From an uncultured Bacteroidales bacterium (lineage in GTDB: Bacteria > Bacteroidota > Bacteroidia > Bacteroidales > Muribaculaceae): DNA of 64,000 bases. Each line of letters begins with the position of its first letter. Positions within the stretch are counted from its first letter, which is position 1. Positions 1-8,703 of the stretch are shown here, piece by piece. The stretch is from the NCBI GenBank assembly GCA_949123685.1, contig CASBHZ010000004.1:1-64000 (forward strand). The letters are read 5' to 3'. Under the pieces are notes generated by a model that was not told the origin of the DNA, did not search any database, and saw nothing but the letters and a program-made list of their open reading frames with translations. Both the position numbers and the translations under genes were made by a program.

Positions 1-31
1 ACTGGAGTTCAGACGTGTGCTCTTCCGATCT
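1..31. other. Illumina sequencing adapter left in the assembly
   Basis: Bases 1-31 match the Illumina TruSeq read-2 adapter as commonly known, ending in GCTCTTCCGATCT. They are not genomic. Read on the minus strand they encode the well-known artefact tail IGRAHV at the end of the neighbouring reading frame. Genuine sequence starts at about position 32. Confidence 0.97.
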
Positions 32-728
32 GGATGTCATACCCCACGTTTGGAAGCACGTTGTCAAGGCGGTCTCCCCGCATATGGATTATTTTGCCGG
101 GTTCACCTACAGCCTCTATCCTCCCATGCACTATAAGGGAAGCTCCATCGTGAAAAAGTAGTCTCGTGTTCGGATCGATTCTTAAGGTGGCGTTCCGGTC
201 GACCACCAATGAGTCAAAAATGACGTAGGGCTGTTCCGCTGTCAGTCTTGTGTCCTCGGATATCCGGTGTGAACGCAAACGGGTCACGTTCTGCCCGTAG
301 GCTTCAAGCAATACGGTCTGTGTTACACCGTTGGTTACAAACTCAAGTTCATCTTCCACGCGATAAGGCTCATTGCCTGCAGTTTCGGGAATGAAACATT
401 CGATGAACATGAATATGGAATCCTCTTTCCAGATTTCCACGTCATGAAATGTCTTGCCGCTCACACCGTCTACATTGATCTGAAAATTTGAATCGGGGTT
501 TTTGAGCCTTATGGAAGAGATCACGATACCTTTCTTTGCCCGGTTGGCAACCACCAGACGAGCTGTCGGTGTGCCAAGGTCGGTAAAAACGGTATCGAAA
601 TTTACCGTGTCACGCGAAAATGTAAGTATGTCGGTCGGGGAGGTGGATATGGAGTCACTGATGCAAGAGGTGGTGATTAAACCAATCCATCCGATCATTG
701 TCATAAGAACTAAGAAAGCTTTCTTCAT
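32..728 (-). CDS. Putative lipoprotein, C-terminus missing at contig end
   Basis: A secreted protein of at least 232 residues. The N-terminus has a lysine pair, a hydrophobic stretch and a lipobox-like TTSC near residues 19-22, so it is probably a lipoprotein. The rest is beta-rich, with an immunoglobulin-like or Abnormal-spindle-like first half (residues about 35-150) and the start of what may be a right-handed beta-helix (residues about 165-230, with RLLFHDGASLIVHGRI). The last residues of the open frame (IGRAHV) come from adapter and must be discarded, so the true C-terminus is unknown. It is divergent from lpxB, with 77 nt between. No enzymatic motif is seen. The function is unknown; an envelope role is inferred only from the signal. 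Confidence 0.7.
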
Positions 729-805
729 AATATATTAAAAACGTCTCAAAGGCGTTTCTATTATAGCAAGACCGCCGAGAGGCTGATAGAATAAAGAAAC
801 TACTC

Positions 806-2035
806 ATGAAATATATGATTATAGCGGGGGAGGCTTCCGGAGACCTCCATGCCGCCAATGTTATAAAATCGTTAAAGAAAATAGACACGGCGTCCGATAT
901 CCGTTTTTTCGGAGGGGATCTGATGGCTAAGGAAGCCGGGCATGCGCCTGACCTCCATTACGATCAGATGAATGTGATGGGATTCAGCGAAGTGATTCGT
1001 AAGCTTCCTGTGATAATGCGTAATTTAAAGCAGGCTAAGACTTTATTGCGCGATTTTCATCCTGACGCGCTTATTCTGGTTGATTATCCCGGATTTAATC
1101 TCAAGATGGCTAAATTCGCACACAAACTTCACATCCCGGTCCATTATTTCATTTCGCCCAAAGTCTGGGCGTGGAAAGAATGGCGGGTGAAGAAAATCAA
1201 GAAGTATGTGGATCGCCTTTATTCCATTCTTCCGTTCGAAGTGGGGTTCTTTAAGAAGCATAATTATGACGTGACATATGTGGGTAATCCGTCTGTGCAG
1301 GAGATTGCTTACAGCATAGGTCATATTCCGCCCAAGAAACATTTCATGGAGCGGCAGGGTCTTGACGATCCGCGTCCGATTATCGCTCTTCTTCCCGGTT
1401 CGCGCCGTGGCGAGATACGCAATAATCTTCCGCTTATGATTGCTGCGGCAAAACGTTTTCCTGATTTCCAATATGTAGTAGGGGCGGCTCCGGCAATTCC
1501 GGAGAAGTTTTATCGCGAGATAGCACAGGATCCAGGACTCAAGGTGGTGTTCGGCTCAACTCATACTCTTTTGAAATATTCGCAGGCGGCTGTCGTGACA
1601 TCAGGCACGGCAACCCTCGAAACGGCACTGATCGGCACCCCGCAAGTGGTGGTGTATCGTGCCAACGGGGTCAAGCTCTCGTATAAGATAATGGAGAAGA
1701 TGCTGAAAGTGAAATATGTGTCGCTTCCTAACCTGATAGTTGGAAACAATATAGTGCCCGAGCTATTGGTGCATAACTGCACTGTCGGATCTATTTCCCG
1801 TGAGCTTTCTCCGATTTTGCAACCTTCGCCACGCCGAGACTGGCAGCTTGCAGGTTACCGAACGATGCAAAGAAAGCTCGGCAACTCCGTTGCTTCGGAG
1901 TATGTTGCCGAGCTTATAACTGATTCTTTGGGCGTGTCGGAATCTGAGGAATCAGCTCAGGATCCTGTTAGATTGCAGACACGCAAACGGTATCGCCGGA
2001 AAAGGCAACCTCAACGCGAAGCGTCCGGGTCTTGA
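806..2035 (+). CDS. lpxB: Lipid-A-disaccharide synthase LpxB
   Basis: Condenses UDP-2,3-diacylglucosamine with lipid X to make the lipid A disaccharide at the inner membrane (GT19). The N-terminus MKYMIIAGEASGDLHAANVI is the family hallmark; further family blocks are VDYPGFNLKMAKFAH (about residues 92-106), SPKVWAWKEWRVKKI, LLPGSRRGEI and TSGTATLETALIGTPQVVVY. At 409 aa it is about 25 residues longer than typical; the extra basic tail (RLQTRKRYRRKRQPQREASGS) lies where the gene runs into the 3' end of the convergent GH31 gene (68-nt overlap). The core is complete. It stands alone here, divergent from a lipoprotein gene. Confidence 0.96.
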   Translation: MKYMIIAGEASGDLHAANVIKSLKKIDTASDIRFFGGDLMAKEAGHAPDLHYDQMNVMGFSEVIRKLPVIMRNLKQAKTLLRDFHPDALILVDYPGFNLKMAKFAHKLHIPVHYFISPKVWAWKEWRVKKIKKYVDRLYSILPFEVGFFKKHNYDVTYVGNPSVQEIAYSIGHIPPKKHFMERQGLDDPRPIIALLPGSRRGEIRNNLPLMIAAAKRFPDFQYVVGAAPAIPEKFYREIAQDPGLKVVFGSTHTLLKYSQAAVVTSGTATLETALIGTPQVVVYRANGVKLSYKIMEKMLKVKYVSLPNLIVGNNIVPELLVHNCTVGSISRELSPILQPSPRRDWQLAGYRTMQRKLGNSVASEYVAELITDSLGVSESEESAQDPVRLQTRKRYRRKRQPQREASGS

Positions 2036-4349
2036 CATCGTATTCCCATTTACCTCCTGTCACTTTCGTGGGTGCCTTAACGCCGACAATCTCCAATGAT
2101 ATTGTCTGCACTTTTGGCATGCCTGTATAGCTCCCTTCCGAATTGATGATGACGTTTGTCTCGTTACCGTTTTTCCAACCTTTGAATGTGGTAAGGCGGT
2201 ATTTGCCTTTTGTCAAAGAATCCGGACTTTTACGGTCGTCTTCAAAAAGTGTATAGGACGATTCTTGATTTGAGGGGAAGTATTTCACAGTCAGTTCCGA
2301 CGGATTGTATTCTGTTACGTTGCCTATCGGTTGTGTGTACTGGGGTATAAAGCTTCCGGTTTTTACGAATAAAGGCAAGGTGCCTAAAGGAGCTGCGACA
2401 ACGGCTGTTGTTCCTCCTTTGTAGCTAATGCGTGGGTTATTCCAGTTGATCCATTCTCCTGCAGGGAAAAGGACCTTGCGTGATTTGGCTCCTTTGGTCA
2501 TTACCGGAGCAACCAGCACTTCGCTTCCCCATAAATATTCATCCTGCACGTTAGTAAAGCGGTTGTCGTTGCCGTCTCCATAGAAATTTACCGGACGGGC
2601 AAGAGGCAACCCTTTTGCAGCATTCTCATATGCAAGGGTATAGTTATATGGAAGCCATTCATATCGCATTTTTATGAAACGCTTGATTATCTCCTCCTGT
2701 TTAGGATAATGGTAAGGTTCCGGCTTATATTGGGCGTGTGTGCGCAAGACAGGGGTGAACGTCCCCATCTCTATCCAACGGACATAAAGTTCAGGGTCAT
2801 ATGGATGAGCGGGATCTACCGCGAAACCACCTATGTCGGAACTCATGTATCCGAGACCGGATAATCCGGAATTAAGCATGAGGTTTACCTGCGGTTGCAA
2901 ACCGCCCCAAGAACGAGAAACGTCCGTGGTCCAGGGAAACACGGAATATCTCTGCAATCCTGCGGTGCCGCCTCGCATAAGCAGTATGGGGCGCTTGTCA
3001 GGAAAATCTTTCCTTAATCCTTCATATATGAGGCGGCTCCATTCATTGCCGTATACGTTGTGATACTGAGATGCAGTCTCGCCGTTGGCATGGACAATAG
3101 TTAGCGGATGCACTTCCGGTTCGCCAAGGTCTCCCCACCATCCCGCCAATCCTTCGGCGGTCAAAGGCTTAAGTCTTTCCCAAAGCCACCGGCGAGTGTC
3201 CGGATTCGAGATGTCGAACATGCCGGCATCCCCGACCCAAGTTGTCACGTCGTGTGTCGTGCCTTGTGAATCATGTGTGAGCATCCCCTTTTCGTTCAGG
3301 AAATTATAATTGTCGATTGCCCCTTTCTTGTTGATGTAAGGTTGTGAGATCAATATGGTGTTGACTCCCATAGCGTTGAGTGAGTCAAGCATTTGACGGT
3401 GGTTGGGGAATTGCTTAGGGTCCCAGGCGAGACGCCCCATGTCGGTTTCCACACCATACCAATAGAGGTCGAATACGATGCCGTCAAGGGGATAGCCTCT
3501 TGTTTTTAGAGAATCCACTGCACCAAGCGCTTCCTGCTCATTATGATAACCATATTTTGAAGTGATGTAGCCTAATGCCCAGAATGGGGGAAGGTCCTGG
3601 CGTCCGGTAAGTAAGGTATAGTTTGACGTGGTTTCGGAGAGGTTGCCGTTACCGTTTATGAAATAATATGATAATGGCTTCGGAGTTTCTGATATATAGG
3701 TTATAGAATCCCCTAAATTTAATGAGGAGGCTTTGTAATCGTCAAACAATACGCCATATCCGCGATCAGAAGCAAAATACGGGATAGTGATTCCCATTTG
3801 CGATATGCGCGGGTCCCCGGCTGTGTAGCCGTAATTCTGACGGTTGAACATCACTAATGTATCACCGTTAAGTCGCAACGAATGCCCACGCTCCCCGGCT
3901 CCATAAAAATTATCTTTGCCTATAGATTTGAATGAAACCCTCTTTATCTCTCCTGCGTTGCATACGCCACTTGCCTCTGAGAGGAGTGTGTCTCCCTGAA
4001 GATTGGTGAATATTGTTTTTCCGGTCTTCCGATTCACTTTAACCACCGTTGACGGGCTTACAAGAGTAAATTCATCCGGAGATATAAAAGAGCTGACTGA
4101 AGAAGATGGCGTTAATATTGCAGATTGGGATCGGGGGATAGATAACTTTGTCTGCCCGGAAGGAATGGTTGTCACTCGGAAGATATCATCGGAAACAGGG
4201 GTCACGGCAACAGTCTCTTTATCTGTCCTGACGATAAACGTGTCGCCATCTTTGCTTACGGTTCCTGTTGTGTCTACCGACAGTGCCATAGATGAAAAAG
4301 CGGCAAGGATTCCCCCTGCCGCTATTATAATTGAGATTCGTCTTTTCAT
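1968..4349 (-). CDS. GH31 family alpha-glucosidase-type glycoside hydrolase
   Basis: A 793-residue secreted enzyme with a signal peptide (MKRRISIIIAAGGILAAFSSMALS). The domain order is typical of GH31: N-terminal beta-sandwich, a TIM barrel with GIVFDLYWYG and the nucleophile block WWGDLGEPE (Asp near residue 407), the acid/base region near PWTTDVSRSWGGL, then C-terminal beta domains with a DUF5110-like end. GH31 enzymes retain alpha-glucosidic or alpha-xylosidic bonds; the exact substrate cannot be read from sequence. Its 3' end overlaps lpxB. A heptad repeat array sits 11 nt upstream of the start. It could serve the downstream PUL but is separated from it by housekeeping genes. Confidence 0.9.
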   Translation of the reverse strand: MKRRISIIIAAGGILAAFSSMALSVDTTGTVSKDGDTFIVRTDKETVAVTPVSDDIFRVTTIPSGQTKLSIPRSQSAILTPSSSVSSFISPDEFTLVSPSTVVKVNRKTGKTIFTNLQGDTLLSEASGVCNAGEIKRVSFKSIGKDNFYGAGERGHSLRLNGDTLVMFNRQNYGYTAGDPRISQMGITIPYFASDRGYGVLFDDYKASSLNLGDSITYISETPKPLSYYFINGNGNLSETTSNYTLLTGRQDLPPFWALGYITSKYGYHNEQEALGAVDSLKTRGYPLDGIVFDLYWYGVETDMGRLAWDPKQFPNHRQMLDSLNAMGVNTILISQPYINKKGAIDNYNFLNEKGMLTHDSQGTTHDVTTWVGDAGMFDISNPDTRRWLWERLKPLTAEGLAGWWGDLGEPEVHPLTIVHANGETASQYHNVYGNEWSRLIYEGLRKDFPDKRPILLMRGGTAGLQRYSVFPWTTDVSRSWGGLQPQVNLMLNSGLSGLGYMSSDIGGFAVDPAHPYDPELYVRWIEMGTFTPVLRTHAQYKPEPYHYPKQEEIIKRFIKMRYEWLPYNYTLAYENAAKGLPLARPVNFYGDGNDNRFTNVQDEYLWGSEVLVAPVMTKGAKSRKVLFPAGEWINWNNPRISYKGGTTAVVAAPLGTLPLFVKTGSFIPQYTQPIGNVTEYNPSELTVKYFPSNQESSYTLFEDDRKSPDSLTKGKYRLTTFKGWKNGNETNVIINSEGSYTGMPKVQTISLEIVGVKAPTKVTGGKWEYDVKTRTLRVEVAFSGDTVCVSAI

Positions 4350-4360
4350 GGGGTGTTGTT

Positions 4361-4444
4361 TTAGGTGTTAGGCTTTAGGCATTAGGTTTTAGGCTTTAGG
4401 TGTTGGGTCAAGATCTAAAGCCTAACGGCTAAAACCTAATGCCT
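4361..4444. repeat. Heptad-phased intergenic repeat, copy 1 (12 units, hairpin)
   Basis: Twelve consecutive 7-nt units: TTAGGTG, TTAGGCT, TTAGGCA, TTAGGTT, TTAGGCT, TTAGGTG, TTGGGTC, AAGATCT, AAAGCCT, AACGGCT, AAAACCT, AATGCCT. The last four are the reverse-complement sense of the first units, so the array can fold around AGATCT into a long hairpin. It fills the gap between the dehydrogenase start-side gene order and the GH31 start codon and contains no gene. Confidence 0.9.
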
Positions 4445-4447
4445 TCA

Positions 4448-5644
4448 TTAAAACTCAATATCCTCATTGACGGTTACATGCCAGGGAAGTCCTGATTCTG
4501 CGAGTTTTTCAAGGAAAGGATCGGGATCAAATTCCTCTACATTATGAACTCCCGGCATCACCCATTTGCCTGTGAGGAACATATAGGCTCCAACCATGGC
4601 GGGAACGCCTGTGGTGTAGCTGACTGCCTGGGCTCCGGTCTCTTTATAAGCTTCCTGGTGAGAACAGTTGTTGTAGATGTAATAAGTTGAGTCTTTCCCC
4701 TCTTTGTCAAGACCGCTTATGCGACATCCGATAGAGGTTTCTCCGGTATAGTTCTCTCCGAGTGAACCGGGATCCGGAAGGACAGCCTTTAAGAATTGTA
4801 TCGGCACAATTTCCTGCCCGTTATACATAACGGGATCAATACGGGCCATGCCTATATCCTGAATTACGCGCAAGTGTGTCAGGTATTCCTGTCCGAAAGT
4901 CATCCAGAAGCGTGCGCGACGGATTGAAGGGAAGTTCAATACCAGGCTCTCAAGTTCCTCGTGATACAGGAGGTAAGACTCGCGTTCGCCGATGTTGGGA
5001 TAATTCAAAGGTTTGTGGATTTCAAGATTTTCGGTTTCCACCCATTTGCCATCTTCCCAGTATTTACCTTTCTGAGTAATCTCGCGGATATTTATTTCGG
5101 GGTTGAAGTTGGTGGCGAAAGCTTTGCCATGGTTGCCTGCGTTGCAGTCTACTATGTCGAGATAGCGCATTTCAGAGAAATGATGTTTGGCGGCATATGC
5201 CACGAATACTGCAGACACACCGGGGTCGAAACCGCAGCCGAGGATCGCAGTGAGTCCTGCCTCTTCGAAACGTTTGCGGTATGCCCATTGCCAGGAGTAC
5301 TCGAAATGTGCCTCATCCTTAGGCTCATAGTTGGCTGTGTCAAGATAATTGACACCACATTTCAGGCATGCCTCCATTATGGTCAGATCCTGATAGGGGA
5401 GGGCAACGTTGATACAGATGTCCGGACGGTGGCGGTTGAAGAGTTCCACCAGTTCCTCCACTGAATCTGCATCCACGCGGTCGGTGACTATGTTCTTTGC
5501 CCCGATTTCCGCAGCGATCTTATCACACTTTGATTTTGTGCGAGAAGCCAAAACGATCTCGTTGAAAACTTCCGGATTCTGTGCGCATTTGTGAGCAACT
5601 ACTGTGCCCACGCCTCCGGCGCCGATTATAAGGACTTTTCCCAT
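4448..5644 (-). CDS. Saccharopine dehydrogenase family protein, probable carboxynorspermidine dehydrogenase
   Basis: A 398-residue NAD(P)-dependent oxidoreductase with an N-terminal Rossmann motif (VLIIGAGGVGTVVAHKC). Other family features are the block GVNYLDTANYEP, GCGFDPGVSAVFVAYA and a long second domain. In gut Bacteroidales proteins of this length and sequence usually act as carboxynorspermidine/carboxyspermidine dehydrogenase, which reductively condenses aspartate semialdehyde with a diamine in spermidine-type polyamine synthesis; that assignment is from family knowledge. Lysine-pathway saccharopine dehydrogenase is the alternative. A TATATTTG promoter element lies 32 nt upstream. The partner decarboxylase (nspC) is not in the window. 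Confidence 0.85.
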   Translation of the reverse strand: MGKVLIIGAGGVGTVVAHKCAQNPEVFNEIVLASRTKSKCDKIAAEIGAKNIVTDRVDADSVEELVELFNRHRPDICINVALPYQDLTIMEACLKCGVNYLDTANYEPKDEAHFEYSWQWAYRKRFEEAGLTAILGCGFDPGVSAVFVAYAAKHHFSEMRYLDIVDCNAGNHGKAFATNFNPEINIREITQKGKYWEDGKWVETENLEIHKPLNYPNIGERESYLLYHEELESLVLNFPSIRRARFWMTFGQEYLTHLRVIQDIGMARIDPVMYNGQEIVPIQFLKAVLPDPGSLGENYTGETSIGCRISGLDKEGKDSTYYIYNNCSHQEAYKETGAQAVSYTTGVPAMVGAYMFLTGKWVMPGVHNVEEFDPDPFLEKLAESGLPWHVTVNEDIEF

Positions 5645-5675
5645 TTTTTTTCTTGTTTACTTGATATGTTTGCTG

Positions 5676-5683
5676 CAAATATA
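5676..5683 (-). promoter_or_regulatory. Bacteroides-type -7 element for the saccharopine-family dehydrogenase
   Basis: CAAATATA on the plus strand reads TATATTTG on the minus strand, matching TAnnTTTG. It is 32 nt upstream of the ATG at 5644. No convincing -33 TTTG is present. Confidence 0.5.
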
Positions 5684-5753
5684 CGAAATATTTACCGAAT
5701 AGATAATGCATTTTGAAATCTATTAATTAAATTCGCGTTAAAAATTGGAATAG

Positions 5754-6194
5754 ATGAATATAGAGATTAAAAATATAGATGATCTTCCTCGTGCTGCCGA
5801 AGAGTTTAAGAAAGCGATGGGCGACAATAGGCATTTCGCGTTCCGTGCAGCTATGGGTGCCGGGAAAACGACCTTCATCTCTGCATTGTGCAAGGCTCTT
5901 GGAGCGGAGGATGAAGCTTCGAGTCCGACGTTCAGCATCGTCAATGAGTATGCCGTGAATCCGGACATGACTGCTTCTTGCCGGGTGACAAAGGGAGCGG
6001 AAAAGATATATCATTTTGATTTCTATCGAGTAGAGACTCCTGAGGAGTTGCTCGACATGGGACTTGATGATTATTGGGATTCGGGATCTGTATGCCTTAT
6101 CGAATGGCCTGAAATGGCACTTGATTTTCTCCCGGAAGATATTGTAGACGTGTATATTGACGTAATGCCTGACAATTCACGAGTATTGAGATGA
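5754..6194 (+). CDS. tsaE: tRNA threonylcarbamoyladenosine biosynthesis ATPase TsaE
   Basis: ATPase that works with TsaB/TsaD in making the t6A37 modification of ANN-decoding tRNAs in the cytoplasm. Diagnostic features are the P-loop GAMGAGKTTFI (about residues 35-45), SSPTFSIVNEY and the HFDFYR block followed by a LIEWPE motif. Length is 146 aa, usual for the family. A short insertion (NPDMTASCRVTKGAEK) precedes HFDFYR. The stop overlaps the birA start by 4 nt (ATGA), implying translational coupling. Confidence 0.95.
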   Translation: MNIEIKNIDDLPRAAEEFKKAMGDNRHFAFRAAMGAGKTTFISALCKALGAEDEASSPTFSIVNEYAVNPDMTASCRVTKGAEKIYHFDFYRVETPEELLDMGLDDYWDSGSVCLIEWPEMALDFLPEDIVDVYIDVMPDNSRVLR

Positions 6195-6937
6195 ATATTG
6201 TTTGGATAGAAGAATGTGACTCCACCAATGCATATGTCGCTTCCCTCCCTGTCCAGAAGGATGGGATTATCGTGGCTGCGAAGCGTCAGACGGCAGGCAG
6301 GGGGCAGAAGGGTAATTCCTGGGAATCGGAACCGGGGAGAAACCTTACTTTCTCAGCTGTCTGGGTTCCTGAAAATTTCGCGGCGCGCGATCAGTTTGCA
6401 ATAAGTGAGGCGGTAGCATTGTCTGTCGTGGATTTGCTGAAGGGTATCAGCATTGATGCTAAAGTGAAATGGCCAAATGATATTTATGTCGGTGACAGTA
6501 AGATATGCGGGATTCTGATTGAACATTCGGTAATGGGTATGGATATATCCAGAACTATATCCGGCGTAGGTATAAATGTGAATCAGAGGAAATTTGTCAG
6601 TGACGCGCCTAATCCTGTGTCTGTAGTTCAATTGATAGGGGCGGAACTTGTCCCGGAGTTGTTGCTTGATAAATATTCTTTGATACTGGAAGGAAGGTTG
6701 AATCATATTTCTTCCAAAGAAGGTAGGGTGGAAATTCATGAAGAGTTTAAATCCCGGATGTGGCGTTTTGATGGCAATGCATATCCATTTCGCGACAGGA
6801 AGTCGGGAGAAACCTATCAGGGAGTGATTGTCGGTGTTGAGCCATTCGGTTTCCTGAAGGTGAAGAATGTTGCCGATGGAAAGGTATCGGAATATGCTTT
6901 CAAGGAGGTGGAGTTTTTGCTATCCGGAGGATTTTAA
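6191..6937 (+). CDS. birA: Biotin--[acetyl-CoA-carboxylase] ligase BirA
   Basis: Activates biotin to biotinyl-5'-AMP and transfers it to the carboxyl-carrier lysine of biotin enzymes. It carries the catalytic loop GRGQKGNSWESEPGRNL (about residues 37-53), KWPNDIYVGDSKICGILIE and GVGINVNQ. At 248 aa it is the short, non-regulatory form without the N-terminal winged helix of E. coli BirA. It overlaps tsaE by 4 nt and is 16 nt from the next membrane protein gene, so tsaE-birA-6954-8043 probably form one operon. Confidence 0.95.
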   Translation: MNIVWIEECDSTNAYVASLPVQKDGIIVAAKRQTAGRGQKGNSWESEPGRNLTFSAVWVPENFAARDQFAISEAVALSVVDLLKGISIDAKVKWPNDIYVGDSKICGILIEHSVMGMDISRTISGVGINVNQRKFVSDAPNPVSVVQLIGAELVPELLLDKYSLILEGRLNHISSKEGRVEIHEEFKSRMWRFDGNAYPFRDRKSGETYQGVIVGVEPFGFLKVKNVADGKVSEYAFKEVEFLLSGGF

Positions 6938-6953
6938 CTAATTTTGCATATCT

Positions 6954-8030
6954 ATGAATGATAAGGAAGCGAATAATAGCAAGGTGCGCATAGCTTTGGG
7001 ATATGCAGTGCGCTGGTTGTTGCCACTTGCACTGACTGTGTTGCTGGTCAGTTACATGTTTAGGAAAGTAAACTTCTCCGACATGATGGATATTATCCGT
7101 CATGGTGTTGATTATTGGTGGATACTCTGTGCCATGGGCATAAGTGTGCTTTCCCATATTTTCCGGGCTTTGCGGTGGCGTATACAGTTGCGAAGTCTCG
7201 GAATCGAGGCTCCGTTTCTTGCTTTGTGCTGTTCCATATTTGGATGTTACGCCTTGAATCTTGTTTTCCCTCGTCTTGGAGAAGTGTGGCGATGCACTTA
7301 TATTTCCGGGCGTGAACGCGCTCCGTTTGCCACTGTTCTCGGATCTATGGTTGCTGACAGGCTTTCCGATACGGTTTGCGTATTGTTGCTCACGGTTCTG
7401 ACCTTTATTGTTGCTACTCCTGCGATCAATGCTTTCCTTACGAAATATCCCGTAGGGCAGGGGTTGGTTGCGATGGCTTCTTCCCCATGGTTCTGGATTG
7501 CAATTGTGGGTAGCTGTGTCCTGATATGGGCAATTTTCCATTTGGGCAGAGATGCGGGTCCCGTGAAAAAAGTAAGGAACTGGGGAGTGGAGACCTGGAA
7601 AGGTTTTGCAGTGGTGACCAAGATGCAAGGTAAATGGGCGTTCCTCTTTTATTCTATTGCTATCTGGAGTTGTTATTATGTGCAGCTTTATGTGGCATTC
7701 TTTGCCTTCCCTTTCACACGGGAATTATGCGCTCAGCCGGATCTTGCGTTCGGCCTTATCCCATGTCTGGTGGCATTCGTGTTGAGTTCGATCGGCATGG
7801 CTGTGCCGTCTAACGGAGGTCTCGGACCTTGGAATATTGCCGTGATGTTCGGACTTGCGATTTATGGGATAGGCACAGCCGACGGCACCGCCTTTTCGAT
7901 GCTCCAGTGGTCGGGACAAACCGTGATGCTGATTATTCTCGGGATATTCACCATGATTTATATATCACTTGACAAGAAGTCTGACAAAGGTTATATGAAA
8001 AAAGATACGCAGGCAGCTGCCTGTAAATAA
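6954..8030 (+). CDS. Lysylphosphatidylglycerol synthase TM-domain/flippase-like (UPF0104) membrane protein
   Basis: A 358-residue polytopic inner-membrane protein with about eight hydrophobic segments. It shows the family signatures FRALRWRIQL, LVFPRLGEVWRC, VLGSMVADRLSDT and SSIGMAVPSNGGLGPWN, which are typical of the lysylphosphatidylglycerol synthase TM region/UPF0104 family. It lacks the C-terminal aminoacyl transferase domain of MprF, so only a lipid-flippase-like role can be suggested. Basic C-terminus. It lies in the tsaE-birA gene string. Confidence 0.85.
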   Translation: MNDKEANNSKVRIALGYAVRWLLPLALTVLLVSYMFRKVNFSDMMDIIRHGVDYWWILCAMGISVLSHIFRALRWRIQLRSLGIEAPFLALCCSIFGCYALNLVFPRLGEVWRCTYISGRERAPFATVLGSMVADRLSDTVCVLLLTVLTFIVATPAINAFLTKYPVGQGLVAMASSPWFWIAIVGSCVLIWAIFHLGRDAGPVKKVRNWGVETWKGFAVVTKMQGKWAFLFYSIAIWSCYYVQLYVAFFAFPFTRELCAQPDLAFGLIPCLVAFVLSSIGMAVPSNGGLGPWNIAVMFGLAIYGIGTADGTAFSMLQWSGQTVMLIILGIFTMIYISLDKKSDKGYMKKDTQAAACK

Positions 8031-8042
8031 TACAGCTTACCT

Positions 8043-8612
8043 ATGGTTATAAAAGACGATAAAGATGATTTTTTTGACGGTCCGGATATTGAGGAAGTGC
8101 CTAAACAGCCGAAAGCGCCTGAGTTAAAACCGGAAGACCCTGATTATTGGGAACAGGATGAGTCGGAATTTGAGCATCTGCGCCCTCAGCGCAAAGGGTG
8201 GGCATTCAAGGCATGGATGGCTGCGGCGGTTGTAGTTGCAGGTGTCGTGATTTTTGCATATTTCCGTTATTTTTCTCCATATGTGTCTGAAGCCACGCAA
8301 TATGGTTATGTGGAAAATATAGAGAAACGAGGAACAGTTTTCAAGACTTATGAAGGCATAATCCTGCCTTATAAGGAACTGATGGATACCACAAGAGTAT
8401 ATCGTGAAGATTTTAAGTTTTCTGTGAAAGATCCGGATGTTGCAGTGAGATTACGACGCCTCCAGTATGCAAATCTTCCTGTAAGGGTGCAATATAAAAA
8501 ATATCATGCGTCTCTACCGTGGCGTGGAGAAAGCCGGATAATTGTGATTAAAGCGGATACTGCAGACCCCGCGAAAATCCTTCCGCCTGAATTTGCGCCA
8601 TTATTGAAATAG
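8043..8612 (+). CDS. Conserved hypothetical protein with one membrane segment
   Basis: A 189-residue protein with an acidic, proline-rich cytoplasmic N-terminus (residues 1-57), one membrane helix at about residues 59-79 (AWMAAAVVVAGVVIFAYF) and a soluble C-terminal domain of about 110 residues. No known motif is recognised. It starts 12 nt after the flippase-like gene and is the last gene before a bidirectional hairpin terminator. It is probably an envelope-associated protein of the Bacteroidales; function unknown. Confidence 0.75.
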   Translation: MVIKDDKDDFFDGPDIEEVPKQPKAPELKPEDPDYWEQDESEFEHLRPQRKGWAFKAWMAAAVVVAGVVIFAYFRYFSPYVSEATQYGYVENIEKRGTVFKTYEGIILPYKELMDTTRVYREDFKFSVKDPDVAVRLRRLQYANLPVRVQYKKYHASLPWRGESRIIVIKADTADPAKILPPEFAPLLK

Positions 8613-8645
8613 AAAATAGATTGTTTAAATTTTTAATGTTTATTT

Positions 8646-8683
8646 AATTGAGGAGGCCGGGTTTTTACCTGACCTCCTCAATT
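8646..8683. terminator. Bidirectional hairpin terminator between convergent genes
   Basis: AATTGAGGAGG (8646-8656) pairs perfectly with CCTCCTCAATT (8673-8683), with an inner CGGGT/ACCTG stem around a T-rich loop. It lies between the plus-strand gene ending at 8612 and the minus-strand gene ending at 8704. Confidence 0.75.
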
Positions 8684-8703
8684 CATTTACGATCCATCAA
8701 CTG

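Noticed and set aside
4361..4444. TTAGG arrays as telomere-like or CRISPR repeats
   Set aside because: No constant repeat with unique spacers; strict 7-nt units without spacers, no cas genes, and internal genomic positions.
5727..5736. TAAATTCG as promoter of tsaE
   Set aside because: It misses the TTTG core of the -7 consensus, and no -33 element is in place.
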